DNA of 49,159 bases from Mesorhizobium sp. LSHC420B00 (GCF_000503055.1 NZ_AYVY01000009.1:137141-186299), one strand, 5' to 3'. Positions 1 to 9,271 are shown, counted from the stretch's first letter. Numbers and translations are program-made. Notes: generated by a model not told the origin, from the sequence alone.

Positions 1-135
1 CGCTCGCGCCACATTGACGACGCTCTCGCGGAACGGCGGATGCTGGATGGCGAGGTTGCCGCCGTCATAGTCGTTCTGAACATCGATGACGATGAGGGCG
101 CGGCGTGGAGCTTTGCCTTTGGCTGGGTCCGACAT
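1..135 (-). CDS. Cysteine hydrolase (isochorismatase family), 5' part only
   Basis: Only the first 45 codons lie in the window; the gene runs off the left edge. The visible N-terminus contains ALIVIDVQNDY, the first strand of the isochorismatase/nicotinamidase fold, whose Asp belongs to the Asp-Lys-Cys catalytic triad of this family; the Lys and Cys lie outside the window. The ATG at 133-135 is chosen because a GGAAAGG ribosome-binding site sits 8 nt upstream. The gene is divergent from a GlxA-type regulator, which plausibly controls it (inference). The substrate (isochorismate, nicotinamide, carbamoyl compounds or other) cannot be told from the part seen. Confidence 0.8.
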   Translation of the reverse strand, partial: MSDPAKGKAPRRALIVIDVQNDYDGGNLAIQHPPFRESVVNVARA

Positions 136-208
136 GGGGTTTTCCTTTCCCGTTTGGCATTGATGGGTGGACGATAAGCGCGGCGCCGGATCGCAAAAAG
201 TGTCCCGA

Positions 209-237
209 TTGACATTGTTCGAAAGAATTGGGACAAT
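209..237 (+). promoter_or_regulatory. Sigma70-type promoter of the GlxA-family regulator gene
   Basis: TTGACA at 209-214, a 17-nt spacer and GACAAT at 232-237 make a near-consensus promoter about 27 nt before the ATG at 264. The imperfect inverted repeat CGATTGAC/GACAATCG overlaps both hexamers and could be an operator. The promoter lies across an alternative upstream start (TTG 228), which argues for starting the protein at 264. Confidence 0.6.
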
Positions 238-263
238 CGGTGTCACCCTTTGCTGGAGCTCCC

Positions 264-1250
264 ATGGCCGATCCTGTCGTTGCCGCCATCGCCTTCGATG
301 GCATCAGCCCGTTTCATCTCTCCGTGCCGTGTCTCGTGTTCGGCGCGGATCGCACGACGCTCGGCCTGCCGCGCTTCGACTTCCGGGTCTGCGCGATTGA
401 GAACGGGCCGATCCGCACTGATGCCGGGCTGACCATCAGCGTCCCGCACGGGCTTTCCGCGCTTGATGATGCCGACATCGTCATCGTGCCGAGTTGGAAC
501 GATCTCGGGATCTCACCGCCGACGACACTGATCGAGGCGTTGCTTGGCGCGCACGAGCGCGGCGCGCTGATCGTCGGACTGTGCTTGGGAACGTTCGCTG
601 TCGCGGCGACCGGATTGCTTTCAGGGCGGCGAGCCGCGACGCACTGGGCCTACGCGGATCAGCTGCAGGAACTCTATCCCGACATTCTCGTCGAACCGGA
701 AGTGCTCTACATCGACAATGGCGATGTCGTGACATCCGCCGGCGTCGCCGCCGGGCTCGACTGCTGCCTGCACGTCGTACGGGCTCGTTACGGCGCGGAG
801 GCAGCGCTTCGCCTTGCCCGGCAGATCGTGCTTTCTCCGCACAGGCAGGGCGGGCAGGCGCAATTCATCGAACGTCCCATCGCCAGGACCGGCAATGCGG
901 ACCGCTTCACCCAGGCTCTCGAAACGGTGCGCAAAACCCTGAGTGATCCGCACAGTCTGGACAGCGTTGCCGGTCTCGCCGGCCTCACTCGCCGGACGTT
1001 CACGCGCCGTTTCCAGAAAACGATCGGCACCAGTTTCGGCGACTGGCTGACCGACCAGCGTGTGCAACTGGCGCAGCGGCTGCTGGAAGCAACGGAAAAA
1101 TCGATGGATACGGTTGCCTTCGAGGCCGGCTTCGGCAGCGCCACCTCGCTGCGCCAGCATTTCGCAGCGCGGCTCAGAACCTCGCCCGTGCAATACCGGC
1201 GCGAATTCTCGAGGAGTGTCGATTTGGATAGACGCGGCGCTTCACGCTGA
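264..1250 (+). CDS. GlxA-family transcriptional regulator (DJ-1/PfpI domain + AraC HTH)
   Basis: A 328-residue two-domain regulator. Residues about 1-190 form a DJ-1/PfpI (class I glutamine amidotransferase-like) domain with the nucleophile-elbow motif GLCLGT around Cys107; residues about 215-320 carry two AraC-type helix-turn-helices (LAGLTRRTFTRRFQK and later VAFEAGFGSATSLRQHF). In this family the amidotransferase-like part acts as sensor or dimerisation domain and the C-terminus binds DNA. Start at ATG 264 is supported by a GGAG box at 255-258 and by the promoter just upstream. It is divergent from a cysteine hydrolase gene, its likely target. The effector is unknown. Confidence 0.9.
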   Translation: MADPVVAAIAFDGISPFHLSVPCLVFGADRTTLGLPRFDFRVCAIENGPIRTDAGLTISVPHGLSALDDADIVIVPSWNDLGISPPTTLIEALLGAHERGALIVGLCLGTFAVAATGLLSGRRAATHWAYADQLQELYPDILVEPEVLYIDNGDVVTSAGVAAGLDCCLHVVRARYGAEAALRLARQIVLSPHRQGGQAQFIERPIARTGNADRFTQALETVRKTLSDPHSLDSVAGLAGLTRRTFTRRFQKTIGTSFGDWLTDQRVQLAQRLLEATEKSMDTVAFEAGFGSATSLRQHFAARLRTSPVQYRREFSRSVDLDRRGASR

Positions 1251-1256
1251 TCCGGC

Positions 1257-1814
1257 TCACCCGCTCCTGATTACCCGTGCCGGATTGCCGACCACCGTGG
1301 TGTTCGCCGCCACGTCGCGCGTCACCACGGCACCGGCGCCGACGATGGCGCCATCACCGATCCTGACCCCGCCGAGGATGATGGCACTGCCGCCGATCCA
1401 GACATTGTCGCCGATCTCGACCGGCCTGGCGATCTCCAGCCCTGCCCGCCGCCCGGCAGCCTGCTTGTGGTGCTCGGCGCAATAGATCTGCACATTCGGG
1501 CCGAGCAGCGTTCCCTTGCCGATGCGGACTTGCGCCGTATCGAGAATGGTGCAGCCGGCATTGAGGAAGACGCGGTCGCCGAGAAAGATGTTGAAGCCAT
1601 AAGCGCAGTGGGACGGCGCTTCGATCCGGGCGCCCTCGCCTGCAGCGCCGAGCAGCGCCCGCAAGGCAGGCCCGATATCGCCGCGCTGTCGTGGTGGCAG
1701 GCTGTTGTGCTCGAACACCGCGTCGCGTGCCGTGATCCGCAGCGCCTCCAGTTCCGGGTCGAGGCAGCAATACCACTCGCCCGCCGCCATTTTCGTGCGT
1801 TCGCTCCCCGTCAT
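1257..1814 (-). CDS. Sugar O-acetyltransferase (maltose/NodL acetyltransferase type)
   Basis: 185 residues, the usual length for the Maa/NodL/LacA group. An N-terminal Maa domain (KMAAGEWYCCLDPELEALR) is followed by a left-handed beta-helix made of hexapeptide repeats (IGKGTLLGPNV, IGDNVWIGGSAIILGGV, IGDGAIVGAGAVV) and the C-terminal VVGNPARVI found in this family. These trimeric enzymes transfer acetyl from acetyl-CoA to sugars. The catalytic His is probably the His in CAEHH. The ATG at 1812-1814 gives the family N-terminus; longer forms add 24 unrelated residues. It converges with the GlxA-type regulator gene with only 6 nt between the two stops. Substrate unknown. Confidence 0.88.
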   Translation of the reverse strand: MTGSERTKMAAGEWYCCLDPELEALRITARDAVFEHNSLPPRQRGDIGPALRALLGAAGEGARIEAPSHCAYGFNIFLGDRVFLNAGCTILDTAQVRIGKGTLLGPNVQIYCAEHHKQAAGRRAGLEIARPVEIGDNVWIGGSAIILGGVRIGDGAIVGAGAVVTRDVAANTTVVGNPARVIRSG

Positions 1815-1960
1815 GGCCGCAACTCCAGTCTCAATCTTTGCCAAGCACAACTGGTGAAAATACGGAAGCGCCGGCGGCGACACCACCTCTGGTCAAATAC
1901 CGGACCTATGGTAGCTTGCTCTCTCGGACCTGTCCCAAGCCGGCCATCGAGGGATCAATC

Positions 1961-2422
1961 ATGCTGTACATTCTTGCACTCCTGATTGGCATCGTTGCCG
2001 GGCTTCGCGCCATGACTGCGCCCGCCGCGGTCGCCTGGGGCGCCTGGCTAGGCTGGTTGCCGGTCACCGGCACCTGGGCGAGTTTCATGGGTCACTGGAT
2101 CGCCGTCGGCATCTTCACCATCCTGGCCATCGCCGAACTGGTCACCGACCAGCTGCCATCGGCGCCGAGCCGCAAGGTGCCGCAGCAATTCGGCACGCGC
2201 ATCGTCTTGGGCGCTTTCACCGGCGCGGTGATCGGCGCCACCGGCGGCGCCATCATCGGCGGCCTGATCGCCGGCGCCGTCGGCGCGGTGATCGGCACGT
2301 TGGGCGGCGCCGAGGCGCGTAAACGCCTGGCCACCGCCTTCGGCAAGGACCCGCCCGCCGCCTTCATCGAGGACGCGGTGGCGATCGTCGGCGGGCTTCT
2401 GATCGTGGCGGCGGTGGCATGA
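1961..2422 (+). CDS. DUF4126-type small membrane protein
   Basis: 153 residues, very hydrophobic, with a first membrane segment at about 1-25 (LYILALLIGIVAGLRAMTAP), a second around 45-62 and a long glycine/alanine-rich segment at about 80-110 (GAVIGATGGAIIGGLIAGAV), ending in another hydrophobic helix. The N-terminal GLRAMTAPAAVAW resembles DUF4126 proteins, which have no established function. The ATG follows GAGGGA at a good distance. Its stop overlaps the ATG of the next gene by 4 nt (ATGA), so the two are translationally coupled and may act together, perhaps in a membrane redox process (inference). Confidence 0.75.
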   Translation: MLYILALLIGIVAGLRAMTAPAAVAWGAWLGWLPVTGTWASFMGHWIAVGIFTILAIAELVTDQLPSAPSRKVPQQFGTRIVLGAFTGAVIGATGGAIIGGLIAGAVGAVIGTLGGAEARKRLATAFGKDPPAAFIEDAVAIVGGLLIVAAVA

Positions 2423-3795
2423 CGGCAAAGACATTCGACGCCATCATCGTCGGTGCCGGGCAGGCCGGCCCACCGCTCGCCGGCCGGCTGAATGCGGGCG
2501 GCATGAGCGTGGCGCTGATCGAGCGAAAGCTGGTCGGCGGCACTTGCGTCAATACCGGCTGCACGCCGACCAAAACGATGGTGGCAAGCGCCTATGCCGC
2601 GCATCTCGCCCGCTGCGCCGCGGACTACGGTGTGACGCTCTCCGGTCCCATCGGCGTCAACTACAAGGCGATCAAGGCGCGCAAGGACAAAGTCTCGAAC
2701 GATGCCCGCGGCAATCTCGAAGACTGGATTGCCGGCATGGACAAATGCACGCTCTATCGCGGCCATGCGCGCTTCGTGACCGCCAATACGGTGCGCGTCG
2801 GCGACGATCTGCTGAGCGCCGAAAAGATCTTCCTCAACACCGGCGGCCGCGCCTCGGTGCCCGACCTGCCCGGCCTCGACGGCATTTCTTACCTGACCAA
2901 TTCGTCGATGATGGATCTCGACGTGCTGCCGCGCCATCTCATCGTCGTCGGCGGCAGCTATGTCTCGCTCGAATTCGCGCAGATGTTCCGCCGCTTCGGT
3001 TCCGAAGTCACGGTCATCGAAAAGAGCCCGCGCCTGATCGGCCGCGAGGACGATGACGTCTCGGACGCCATTTTGTCGATCCTCGAAAACGAAGCCATTG
3101 CCGTCCATCTCGGCGCCGACGATATCCGCTTCGCCAGGCGAGGCAACGAAATCGCCGTGACCTTCTCGCCAGGCAAGGCGGCTGCGGTCGGCTCGCATGT
3201 GCTGCTGGCCCTGGGCCGCACGCCAAACACCGACGATCTCGGCCTCGACAAAGCCGGCGTCGAGGTCGACAAACGCGGCTTCATCGTCGTCGACGACCAG
3301 CTGCGCACCAGCGTGCCCGGCATCTGGGCGATGGGCGACTGCAACGGCAAGGGCGCCTTCACCCACACCTCGTACAATGACTACGAGATTGTCGCCGCCA
3401 ACCTGCTCGACAACGATCCGCGCAAGGTCAGCGACCGCATCGAGGCCTATGCGCTCTATATCGACCCACCACTCGGCCGCTGCGGCATGACCGAAGCCGC
3501 GGTAAGGAAATCCGGCCGCCGCGCCCTTGTCGGCCAGCGGCCAATGACCCGCGTCAGCCGTGCCGTCGAAAAAGGTGAGACGCAAGGCTTCATGAAGATC
3601 CTGGTCGATGCCGACACCAAGGAAATCCTCGGCTGTTCGGTGCTCGGCCCGGGTGGCGACGAGGCAGTGCACTGCGTGCTCGATCTGATGTATGCCAAGG
3701 CGCCAGTCAGTACGCTGGCGCGCGCGGTGCACATCCACCCGAACGTCTCGGAGCTTCTGCCGACCATCGCCCAGGAATTGAAGCCGCTGGCATAG
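2419..3795 (+). CDS. FAD-dependent pyridine nucleotide-disulfide oxidoreductase (mercuric reductase-like)
   Basis: 458 residues with the class I flavoprotein disulfide reductase layout: N-terminal FAD Rossmann motif IIVGAGQAGPPLA, redox-active Cys43 and Cys48 in GGTCVNTGCTPTKT, a second NAD(P)H Rossmann motif near residue 175 (IVVGGSYVSLEFA), the FAD motif GIWAMGDCNGKGAFTHTSYND, and a C-terminal dimerisation domain ending HIHPNVSELLPT. The family couples NAD(P)H to disulfide or metal reduction. There is no heavy-metal-associated N-terminal domain and no C-terminal vicinal Cys pair, so it is probably not a true MerA; generic annotation is safer. It is coupled to the upstream DUF4126 gene by a 4-nt overlap. 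Confidence 0.9.
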   Translation: MTAKTFDAIIVGAGQAGPPLAGRLNAGGMSVALIERKLVGGTCVNTGCTPTKTMVASAYAAHLARCAADYGVTLSGPIGVNYKAIKARKDKVSNDARGNLEDWIAGMDKCTLYRGHARFVTANTVRVGDDLLSAEKIFLNTGGRASVPDLPGLDGISYLTNSSMMDLDVLPRHLIVVGGSYVSLEFAQMFRRFGSEVTVIEKSPRLIGREDDDVSDAILSILENEAIAVHLGADDIRFARRGNEIAVTFSPGKAAAVGSHVLLALGRTPNTDDLGLDKAGVEVDKRGFIVVDDQLRTSVPGIWAMGDCNGKGAFTHTSYNDYEIVAANLLDNDPRKVSDRIEAYALYIDPPLGRCGMTEAAVRKSGRRALVGQRPMTRVSRAVEKGETQGFMKILVDADTKEILGCSVLGPGGDEAVHCVLDLMYAKAPVSTLARAVHIHPNVSELLPTIAQELKPLA

Positions 3796-3935
3796 GCCGG
3801 GCGCAGGCGTTATCTCGCGATCCTTTGAGCGCCAAGCCCGGATAGAGCCGTGCGCCCATAGCGCGAAAAGCTGGACCAATCGACAGTGTATTGGCGAAAG
3901 GGCATGTGTTCGGTCTCGTTTCCTGGAGACAGTCC

Positions 3936-4985
3936 ATGCAGAAATCCATCGAACGCATCGCCGGCGACAGCGAGGGCGTTTCCTACGAATTCCCCGTCTT
4001 CCGCTTCACCGGAACGGACAAGACAGCGCCTTCGGCCTATCTGCAGGCGGCACTTCATGCCGGCGAATTGCCGGGCGTCGTTGCCATCGATGCGCTGATG
4101 CCGATGCTCAGCAGGGCGGAAGCCGAAGGCCGCATCAGCGGCAATATGACCATCGTGCCCTGGGCCAATCCGATCGGCCGCGCGCAATATCTCTATGGCG
4201 ACCATCAGGGCCGCTTCCATCTGGGGACGCGCACCAATTTCAATCGCGGCTTTCCGCGGCTCGCCGCGCCCGACCTCACGCTCCTGCCGGCGCACGGCAC
4301 GGTCGATCAGCGGCTGAAGACGCGGCTGCTGCAGCTCTCCATCGGCCACGACATCGTGCTCGACCTGCACTGCGACGATGAAGGCCTCGCCTACCTCTAC
4401 GTCCACACCAGCCTGTGGCCGGCCATGGCGGATTGTGCGGCGGCTATGGGCGTCGATGCGGTGATGCTGTGGCACGAAGATCCCGACGGCACCTTCGAAG
4501 GCGCCTCGATCATGCCGTATCAGAACGTTCCCGCCGACGTCGCGCGCCTCGATCGGCGCGTCGCCACCACCGTCGAATATCGCGGCATACTCGACGTCGA
4601 CGGCGCCCTCGCCAGCGCCGACGCCGAAGGGCTCTACCGGCTGCTGGTGGCGCGCGGCGTCATCCGGGATCAGACGCTGCCCGCGTCTGGCAGCTTCGGA
4701 GGACTCGTCGCGCCGATCGAAAATATCGAGATGATGCCGGCGCCCCGTTCGGGCGCGATCCTCTACCACGTGAAGCCGAGCGACCGCGTCACCAAGGGTG
4801 CGCGCCTTGCCACCATCGTCCACGCGCCGGGTGAGCCCGACGGCCGCACGGAAGTGTTGGCGCCCCAGGCCGGCCTCATCCTGACACGCCGCTCGCGCCG
4901 CATAATTCGCGCCGGCGAGGACCTCTTGAAGCTGGTCGGCGACAGGAAGAGTGCCGATGCAAGGTCGGGGACGCTGGAGGACTGA
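3936..4985 (+). CDS. Succinylglutamate desuccinylase/aspartoacylase family zinc hydrolase
   Basis: 349 residues. The M14-like zinc site is visible as His41 and Glu44 in LHAGELPG and His145 in DIVLDLHCDDEG; RTNFNRGFP at about 99-107 matches the substrate-binding loop of this family. The C-terminal part (about 265-345) looks like the biotinyl/barrel-sandwich extension of AstE/AspA-like proteins (VKPSDRVTKGARLATI). Members cleave N-acyl groups from amino acids or related amides. Start ATG 3936 is chosen for the TGGAGA box at 3925-3930; the longer form would add 15 residues without a good ribosome-binding site. Substrate not predictable from sequence. Confidence 0.85.
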   Translation: MQKSIERIAGDSEGVSYEFPVFRFTGTDKTAPSAYLQAALHAGELPGVVAIDALMPMLSRAEAEGRISGNMTIVPWANPIGRAQYLYGDHQGRFHLGTRTNFNRGFPRLAAPDLTLLPAHGTVDQRLKTRLLQLSIGHDIVLDLHCDDEGLAYLYVHTSLWPAMADCAAAMGVDAVMLWHEDPDGTFEGASIMPYQNVPADVARLDRRVATTVEYRGILDVDGALASADAEGLYRLLVARGVIRDQTLPASGSFGGLVAPIENIEMMPAPRSGAILYHVKPSDRVTKGARLATIVHAPGEPDGRTEVLAPQAGLILTRRSRRIIRAGEDLLKLVGDRKSADARSGTLED

Positions 4986-4999
4986 CGCAACCCGCCAGG

Positions 5000-5770
5000 C
5001 TACCCCGAAATCGCCTGTCGCGCCTTGGACTCCAGCCATTCGGCCATCTGCCGGTAAGGCACCGGACCATGGCTCACGCGGGCGACGCCGAGTTCGGCAA
5101 GCCTCTGGCGCGGCGGCACATGCGCCAGTGCAATGATGTTGACCGGCAATGCCGTTGCCTGGCAGAGCGCCTCGATCAGGCCTTCATCGGCAAGCCCCGG
5201 CGCAAAGAAGCCATGCGCTCCGGCCCTTTCGTAGGCGTGCGCCCGCTCGATCGCCTGATCGAGGAGAGCCTTGTCGTGCGCATCCGGTTTCGCCTTCAGG
5301 AAAATGTCGGTTCGGGCGTTGATGAAGGCCGGAATACCCGAGGTCTTCACGGCCGCCGCGGCGGCTTCGATCCGCCTCACCTGTATGGCGATGTCGTGCA
5401 GCCCACTGCCGCCGACAATCTGATCCTCGAAATTAAAGCCGACGGCTCCAGCCTGCACGGCGAGCCCCACGCTGCGGGCGACAACCTCCGGAGCGACCCC
5501 GTAACCGCCCTCGAGGTCCATGGTTACCGGCAGATCCACCGCCGCAACGATGCGTTTGATGTTTTCGAGCGCCAGTTCCAACGGGATTTTCTCGCCATCG
5601 GCGAATCCGAAAGCGGCCGCGACCGGCCAGCTTCCGGTGGCGATGGCCTTGGCCCCTGCTTGCGCGATGATCTTGGCGGAGCCTGGGTCCCAGGCATTGT
5701 AGAGGACAATCGGGTTGCCCTTGACATGGAGGGAATGGAACGTCCGTGCGCGGTCGATCTGCTCGGTCAT
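5000..5770 (-). CDS. Isocitrate lyase/PEP mutase family protein
   Basis: 256 residues forming a TIM-barrel of the ICL/PEP mutase superfamily: NPIVLYNAWDPGSAKII near the start, TMDLEGGYG carrying the metal-binding Asp, GFNFEDQIVGG, and INARTDIF with the conserved Arg. The ICL signature KKCGH is not present, so it is not isocitrate lyase; such proteins are usually grouped with phosphonomutases, oxaloacetate decarboxylase-like or methylisocitrate lyase-like enzymes that break or form C-C or C-P bonds beside a carboxylate. ATG 5768-5770 gives the standard N-terminus, with GGGAA upstream. It is divergent from the trp leader. Confidence 0.82.
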   Translation of the reverse strand: MTEQIDRARTFHSLHVKGNPIVLYNAWDPGSAKIIAQAGAKAIATGSWPVAAAFGFADGEKIPLELALENIKRIVAAVDLPVTMDLEGGYGVAPEVVARSVGLAVQAGAVGFNFEDQIVGGSGLHDIAIQVRRIEAAAAAVKTSGIPAFINARTDIFLKAKPDAHDKALLDQAIERAHAYERAGAHGFFAPGLADEGLIEALCQATALPVNIIALAHVPPRQRLAELGVARVSHGPVPYRQMAEWLESKARQAISG

Positions 5771-5883
5771 CGATGTTTTCCCGTCTTCCTGCTGTTTGAT
5801 GCAGAGTCTAGGCAGGACTGCCGGTCTTGGCCATGTGCCATGGGTTGCGAAAGCAGCAGCCACCCCACAGACTTTCAAACCTG

Positions 5884-5912
5884 TTGCGCATACCGCTTTT
5901 CGCGGCTATGGA
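5884..5912 (+). promoter_or_regulatory. Candidate promoter of trpL-trpE(G), placed for a leaderless transcript
   Basis: TTGCGC (5884-5889), 17-nt spacer, TATGGA (5907-5912). The trpL ATG at 5920 begins 7 nt after the -10 box, where transcription would be expected to start. A leaderless trpL mRNA is known in Sinorhizobium meliloti, so the geometry fits established biology, but the start site here is inferred. Confidence 0.55.
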
Positions 5913-5919
5913 TTTCGCC

Positions 5920-5964
5920 ATGAATATGCGTTCGATCAAGACCATTTGGTGGTGGGCTCGCTGA
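5920..5964 (+). CDS. trpL: trp operon leader peptide
   Basis: A 14-codon ORF, MNMRSIKTIWWWAR, with three consecutive Trp codons directly before Ala-Arg-stop. It closely resembles rhizobial TrpL peptides, which also end WWWAR-like. Ribosome stalling at the Trp codons under Trp starvation would favour the antiterminator over the terminator downstream. An in-frame ATG at 5908 would add four residues but overlaps the -10 box. No Shine-Dalgarno sequence precedes the ATG, consistent with leaderless translation. In S. meliloti the terminated leader RNA (rnTrpL) and the peptide also act in trans; whether that holds here is not shown by sequence. Confidence 0.93.
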   Translation: MNMRSIKTIWWWAR

Positions 5965-5966
5965 CA

Positions 5967-6041
5967 GCGGCCTGTTCGAACGCGTTCGCGTGACAATAGA
6001 AGGTGGCCGCAGCGGAATGTCCGGGCGGCCATTTGTTTTTT
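5967..6041 (+). terminator. trp attenuator (antiterminator/terminator switch)
   Basis: GCGGCC at 5967-5972 can pair with GGCCGC at 6005-6010 (antiterminator). Alternatively TGGCCGC at 6004-6010 pairs with GCGGCCA at 6025-6031 and is followed by TTTGTTTTTT at 6032-6041, a clear intrinsic terminator. The 6005-6010 segment is shared, so the two are mutually exclusive, the hallmark of ribosome-mediated attenuation. The terminated leader RNA would be about 120 nt from the inferred start. Confidence 0.88.
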
Positions 6042-6089
6042 CAAGCCATTCCCGGGTCCGTTGCCCCAAAGACGCTGATGGAGACGGCA

Positions 6090-8279
6090 ATGACGACGAA
6101 AATTCTGGAGAATGGCGCCGAGCGCTTCGTCACCGCGGGTGGCGTGGCGATTACCCGCCAGCGCCATGACCGGCCATATGAGGGCGCGATCGACGGCTAT
6201 GTCGATGGCCTGAATTCGCGCCGCGGCGCCGTGTTTTCCTCGAATTACGAATATCCCGGCCGTTATACGCGCTGGGATACCGCCATCATCGATCCGCCGC
6301 TGGTGATCTCGGCACGCGGCCGCGCCATGCGCATCGAGGCGCTGAACCGCCGTGGCGAGGTGCTTTTGCCGGTGATCGGTACGGTGCTTGCCGGCCTTGA
6401 CGATGTCACGATCGCCGAGACGTCGAACAAACTCATCCGCCTCGAGGTCGCCAAGCCCGGCCGTGTCTTCACCGAAGAGGAACGCAGCCGCGTTCCCTCC
6501 GTGTTCACCGTGCTGCGCGCCATCACTGCTTTGTTCAAGACCGAGGAAGACGCCAATCTCGGCCTCTATGGCGCCTTCGGCTACGACCTCGCCTTCCAGT
6601 TCGATCCGGTCGACTACAAGCTCGAGCGCAAGCCAAGCCAGCGCGATCTCGTGCTGTTCCTGCCCGACGAGATCCTCGTCGTCGACCACTATTCCACCAA
6701 GGCCTGGACCGACCGCTACGACTATTCCGGCGACGGCTTTTCGACCGAAGGCCTGCCGCGCGACGAAATCGTCGAGCCGTTCAGGACCGCCGACCGGATC
6801 CCGCCGCGCGGCGACCACGAGCCCGGCGAATATGCCAAGCTGGTGCGCAAGGCGATGAAGAGCTTTGAGCGCGGCGACCTGTTCGAAGTGGTGCCGGGGC
6901 AGATGTTCTACGAACGCTGCGAAACCCAGCCCTCCGAGATTTCCCGCAAGCTGAAGAGCATCAATCCCTCGCCCTATTCCTTCCTCATCAATCTCGGCGA
7001 GGGCGAATATCTGATCGGCGCCTCGCCGGAAATGTTCGTTCGCGTCAACGGCCGCCGCGTCGAGACCTGCCCGATCTCCGGCACTATCAAGCGCGGCGAC
7101 GATGCCATTTCCGATAGCGAGCAGATCCTCAAGCTGCTCAATTCCAAGAAGGACGAGTCCGAACTCACCATGTGCTCGGATGTCGACCGCAACGACAAGT
7201 CGAGGGTCTGCGAGCCGGGCTCGGTGCGCGTCATCGGCCGTCGCCAGATCGAGATGTATTCGCGCCTGATCCACACCGTCGACCACATTGAGGGACGGCT
7301 GCGCGAAGGCATGGACGCCTTCGACGCCTTCCTGTCGCATGCCTGGGCCGTCACCGTCACCGGCGCGCCGAAATTATGGGCCATGCGCTTCATCGAGCAG
7401 AACGAGAAGAGCCCGCGCGCCTGGTATGGCGGGGCGATCGGCATGGTCAATTTCAACGGTGACATGAACACCGGCCTGACGCTTCGCACCATCCGCATCA
7501 AGGACGGCATTGCCGAGGTGCGCGCCGGCGCCACGCTGCTCTTCGACAGCATACCCGAAGAAGAAGAAGCCGAAACCGAACTGAAGGCATCCGCCATGAT
7601 CTCCGCCATCCGCGACGCCAAGTCAGGCAATGCCGCCAGCACCGAACGCAGCACCGCGCGGGTCGGCGATGGCGTCAACATCCTGCTGGTCGACCACGAG
7701 GACTCCTTCGTCCATACGCTGGCCAACTATTTCCGCCAGACCGGCGCCAATGTCTCGACGGTGCGCACGCCGGTGCCGGACGAGGTCTTCGACCGGCTGA
7801 AGCCAAACCTGGTCGTGCTGTCGCCCGGCCCCGGCACGCCAAAGGACTTCGACTGCGCCGCCACCATCAAGCGAGCCCGTGCGCGCGACCTGCCGATCTT
7901 CGGCGTCTGCCTCGGGCTGCAGGCGCTGGCCGAGGCCTATGGCGGCGAGCTGCGGCAATTGCACATCCCGATGCATGGCAAGCCGTCGCGCATCCGCGTG
8001 TCGAAGCCGGGCATCATCTTCTCCGGCCTGCCCAAGGAGGTGACGGTCGGCCGCTATCATTCGATCTTTGCCGATCCGGTGCGGCTGCCCGATGGTTTTG
8101 TCGTTACCGCCGAGACCGAGGACGGCATCATCATGGCCTTCGAGCACCGCAAGGAGCCGATCGCCGCTGTGCAGTTCCACCCGGAATCGATCATGACGCT
8201 CGGCCACAATGCCGGCATGCGCATCATCGAGAACATCGTCGCGCACCTGCCGCGCAAGGCCAAGGAAAAGGCCGCTTAA
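6090..8279 (+). CDS. trpE(G): Anthranilate synthase, fused TrpE-TrpG
   Basis: 729 residues, the fused architecture typical of Rhizobiales. Residues about 1-510 are the TrpE aminase subunit, including the Trp-binding N-terminal part, [28 protein letters not shown] and the chorismate-binding [16 protein letters not shown]. Residues about 525-720 are the TrpG glutamine amidotransferase, with nucleophile Cys in [12 protein letters not shown] and the His-Glu pair in [10 protein letters not shown]. It converts chorismate and glutamine to anthranilate, the first step of tryptophan synthesis. Start at ATG 6090 is preferred over ATG 6078 because GGAG (6080-6083) is then correctly spaced. Expression is controlled by the trpL attenuator. 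Confidence 0.96.
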   Translation: MTTKILENGAERFVTAGGVAITRQRHDRPYEGAIDGYVDGLNSRRGAVFSSNYEYPGRYTRWDTAIIDPPLVISARGRAMRIEALNRRGEVLLPVIGTVLAGLDDVTIAETSNKLIRLEVAKPGRVFTEEERSRVPSVFTVLRAITALFKTEEDANLGLYGAFGYDLAFQFDPVDYKLERKPSQRDLVLFLPDEILVVDHYSTKAWTDRYDYSGDGFSTEGLPRDEIVEPFRTADRIPPRGDHEPGEYAKLVRKAMKSFERGDLFEVVPGQMFYERCETQPSEISRKLKSINPSPYSFLINLGEGEYLIGASPEMFVRVNGRRVETCPISGTIKRGDDAISDSEQILKLLNSKKDESELTMCSDVDRNDKSRVCEPGSVRVIGRRQIEMYSRLIHTVDHIEGRLREGMDAFDAFLSHAWAVTVTGAPKLWAMRFIEQNEKSPRAWYGGAIGMVNFNGDMNTGLTLRTIRIKDGIAEVRAGATLLFDSIPEEEEAETELKASAMISAIRDAKSGNAASTERSTARVGDGVNILLVDHEDSFVHTLANYFRQTGANVSTVRTPVPDEVFDRLKPNLVVLSPGPGTPKDFDCAATIKRARARDLPIFGVCLGLQALAEAYGGELRQLHIPMHGKPSRIRVSKPGIIFSGLPKEVTVGRYHSIFADPVRLPDGFVVTAETEDGIIMAFEHRKEPIAAVQFHPESIMTLGHNAGMRIIENIVAHLPRKAKEKAA

Positions 8280-8311
8280 TTCGAGGGCTCAGTGTTGGGA
8301 TTTCTTCCCCA

Positions 8312-9241
8312 GTGACCGCGGCAGAAATCAAAGCAGCCGCCAGGCAGAAGGTCGCCAGCCTCGCTTTCTGGTCGATCGTCGTCGCCTTCGTCGTGCTCGG
8401 CCTCAAGCTGGTGGCCTGGTACGTCACCGGTTCAGTTGCGCTTTATTCGGACGCGCTGGAATCGATCGTCAACGTCATTGCCTCGGCCGCCGCCTATTGG
8501 GCGATCCAGGTCAGCTACAAGCCAGCCGACCAGGACCATCCGTTCGGCCACCACAAGGCCGAGTATTTCTCGGCCGTCCTGGAAGGCGTGCTGATCGTGC
8601 TTGCCGCCCTGCTCATCCTCAACGAGGTCTGGTGGTCGTGGCAGCATCCGGCCCCGCTCGAACAGCCATGGACCGGCCTTGCCGTCAACGGCGTCGCAAC
8701 CGTCATCAACGCCGTCTGGGCCTTGACGCTGATCCGCACCGGACGGAGTGAAAAATCACCGGCGCTGGTTGCCGACGGCAGGCATATCATGACCGACGTA
8801 GCGACCTCGGTCGGTGTGTTCATTGGCCTGGTCGGCGCCGTGCTGACCGGCTGGCAGGTTCTCGATCCGGCTCTTGCGGTGATCGTGGCGCTGAACATCC
8901 TGTGGCAGGGCTGGCACGTCATCGGCTCGTCGATGAACGGGCTGATGGACCGCGCCGTCGACACCCAGGAACATATCCGTATCCGCGACATCATCTCTGC
9001 CAATTGCAAGGGCGCGCTCGAGGTCCACGACCTGAAGACGCGCATCGCCGGCCGCGCCACCTTCATCGAGTTCCATCTGGTCGTCGACGCCGACATGTCG
9101 GTCGGCGCCAGCCACGTCATCTGCGACCGCATCGAGGACGCGCTGCGGGCAGAGATTCCTTCGGTTCGCGTCATCATCCATGTCGAGCCCGACGACGAAG
9201 CGAAACTGCCCAAGGGCACGACGGCCGTGCCGTTCGCGTGA
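8312..9241 (+). CDS. Cation diffusion facilitator (CDF) family metal exporter
   Basis: 309 residues with about six membrane helices. CDF marks: first half LYSDALESIVNV (metal-site acidic residues in TM2), the conserved loop DQDHPFGHHKAEYFSAVLEG, and the TM5 motif HIMTD (HxxxD), which in the family usually indicates zinc preference over the DxxxD type. The C-terminal cytoplasmic domain (about 210-295) has the regulatory alpha-beta fold with EFHLVVDADMSVGASH. It probably exports Zn(II) or similar divalent metal by proton antiport. It begins at GTG 8312; the ribosome-binding site is weak. It lies 33 nt after trpE(G) and could be cotranscribed. Confidence 0.9.
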   Translation: MTAAEIKAAARQKVASLAFWSIVVAFVVLGLKLVAWYVTGSVALYSDALESIVNVIASAAAYWAIQVSYKPADQDHPFGHHKAEYFSAVLEGVLIVLAALLILNEVWWSWQHPAPLEQPWTGLAVNGVATVINAVWALTLIRTGRSEKSPALVADGRHIMTDVATSVGVFIGLVGAVLTGWQVLDPALAVIVALNILWQGWHVIGSSMNGLMDRAVDTQEHIRIRDIISANCKGALEVHDLKTRIAGRATFIEFHLVVDADMSVGASHVICDRIEDALRAEIPSVRVIIHVEPDDEAKLPKGTTAVPFA

Positions 9242-9271
9242 AGCAATTCGCGCAGAAAAATCGCTCAGTCG

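Noticed and set aside
2419..3795. Mercuric reductase MerA
   Set aside because: Lacks the C-terminal Cys pair and any mer neighbours; only the generic fold is supported.
2092..3879. 595-codon minus-strand ORF antisense to the flavin oxidoreductase gene
   Set aside because: Composition is of an antisense frame of a GC-rich gene (RH/AE/DD-rich, no domain); the plus-strand gene has clear motifs.
5808..7340. 510-codon minus-strand ORF over trpL and trpE(G)
   Set aside because: Antisense shadow; it would cover the trp attenuator and has no family features.
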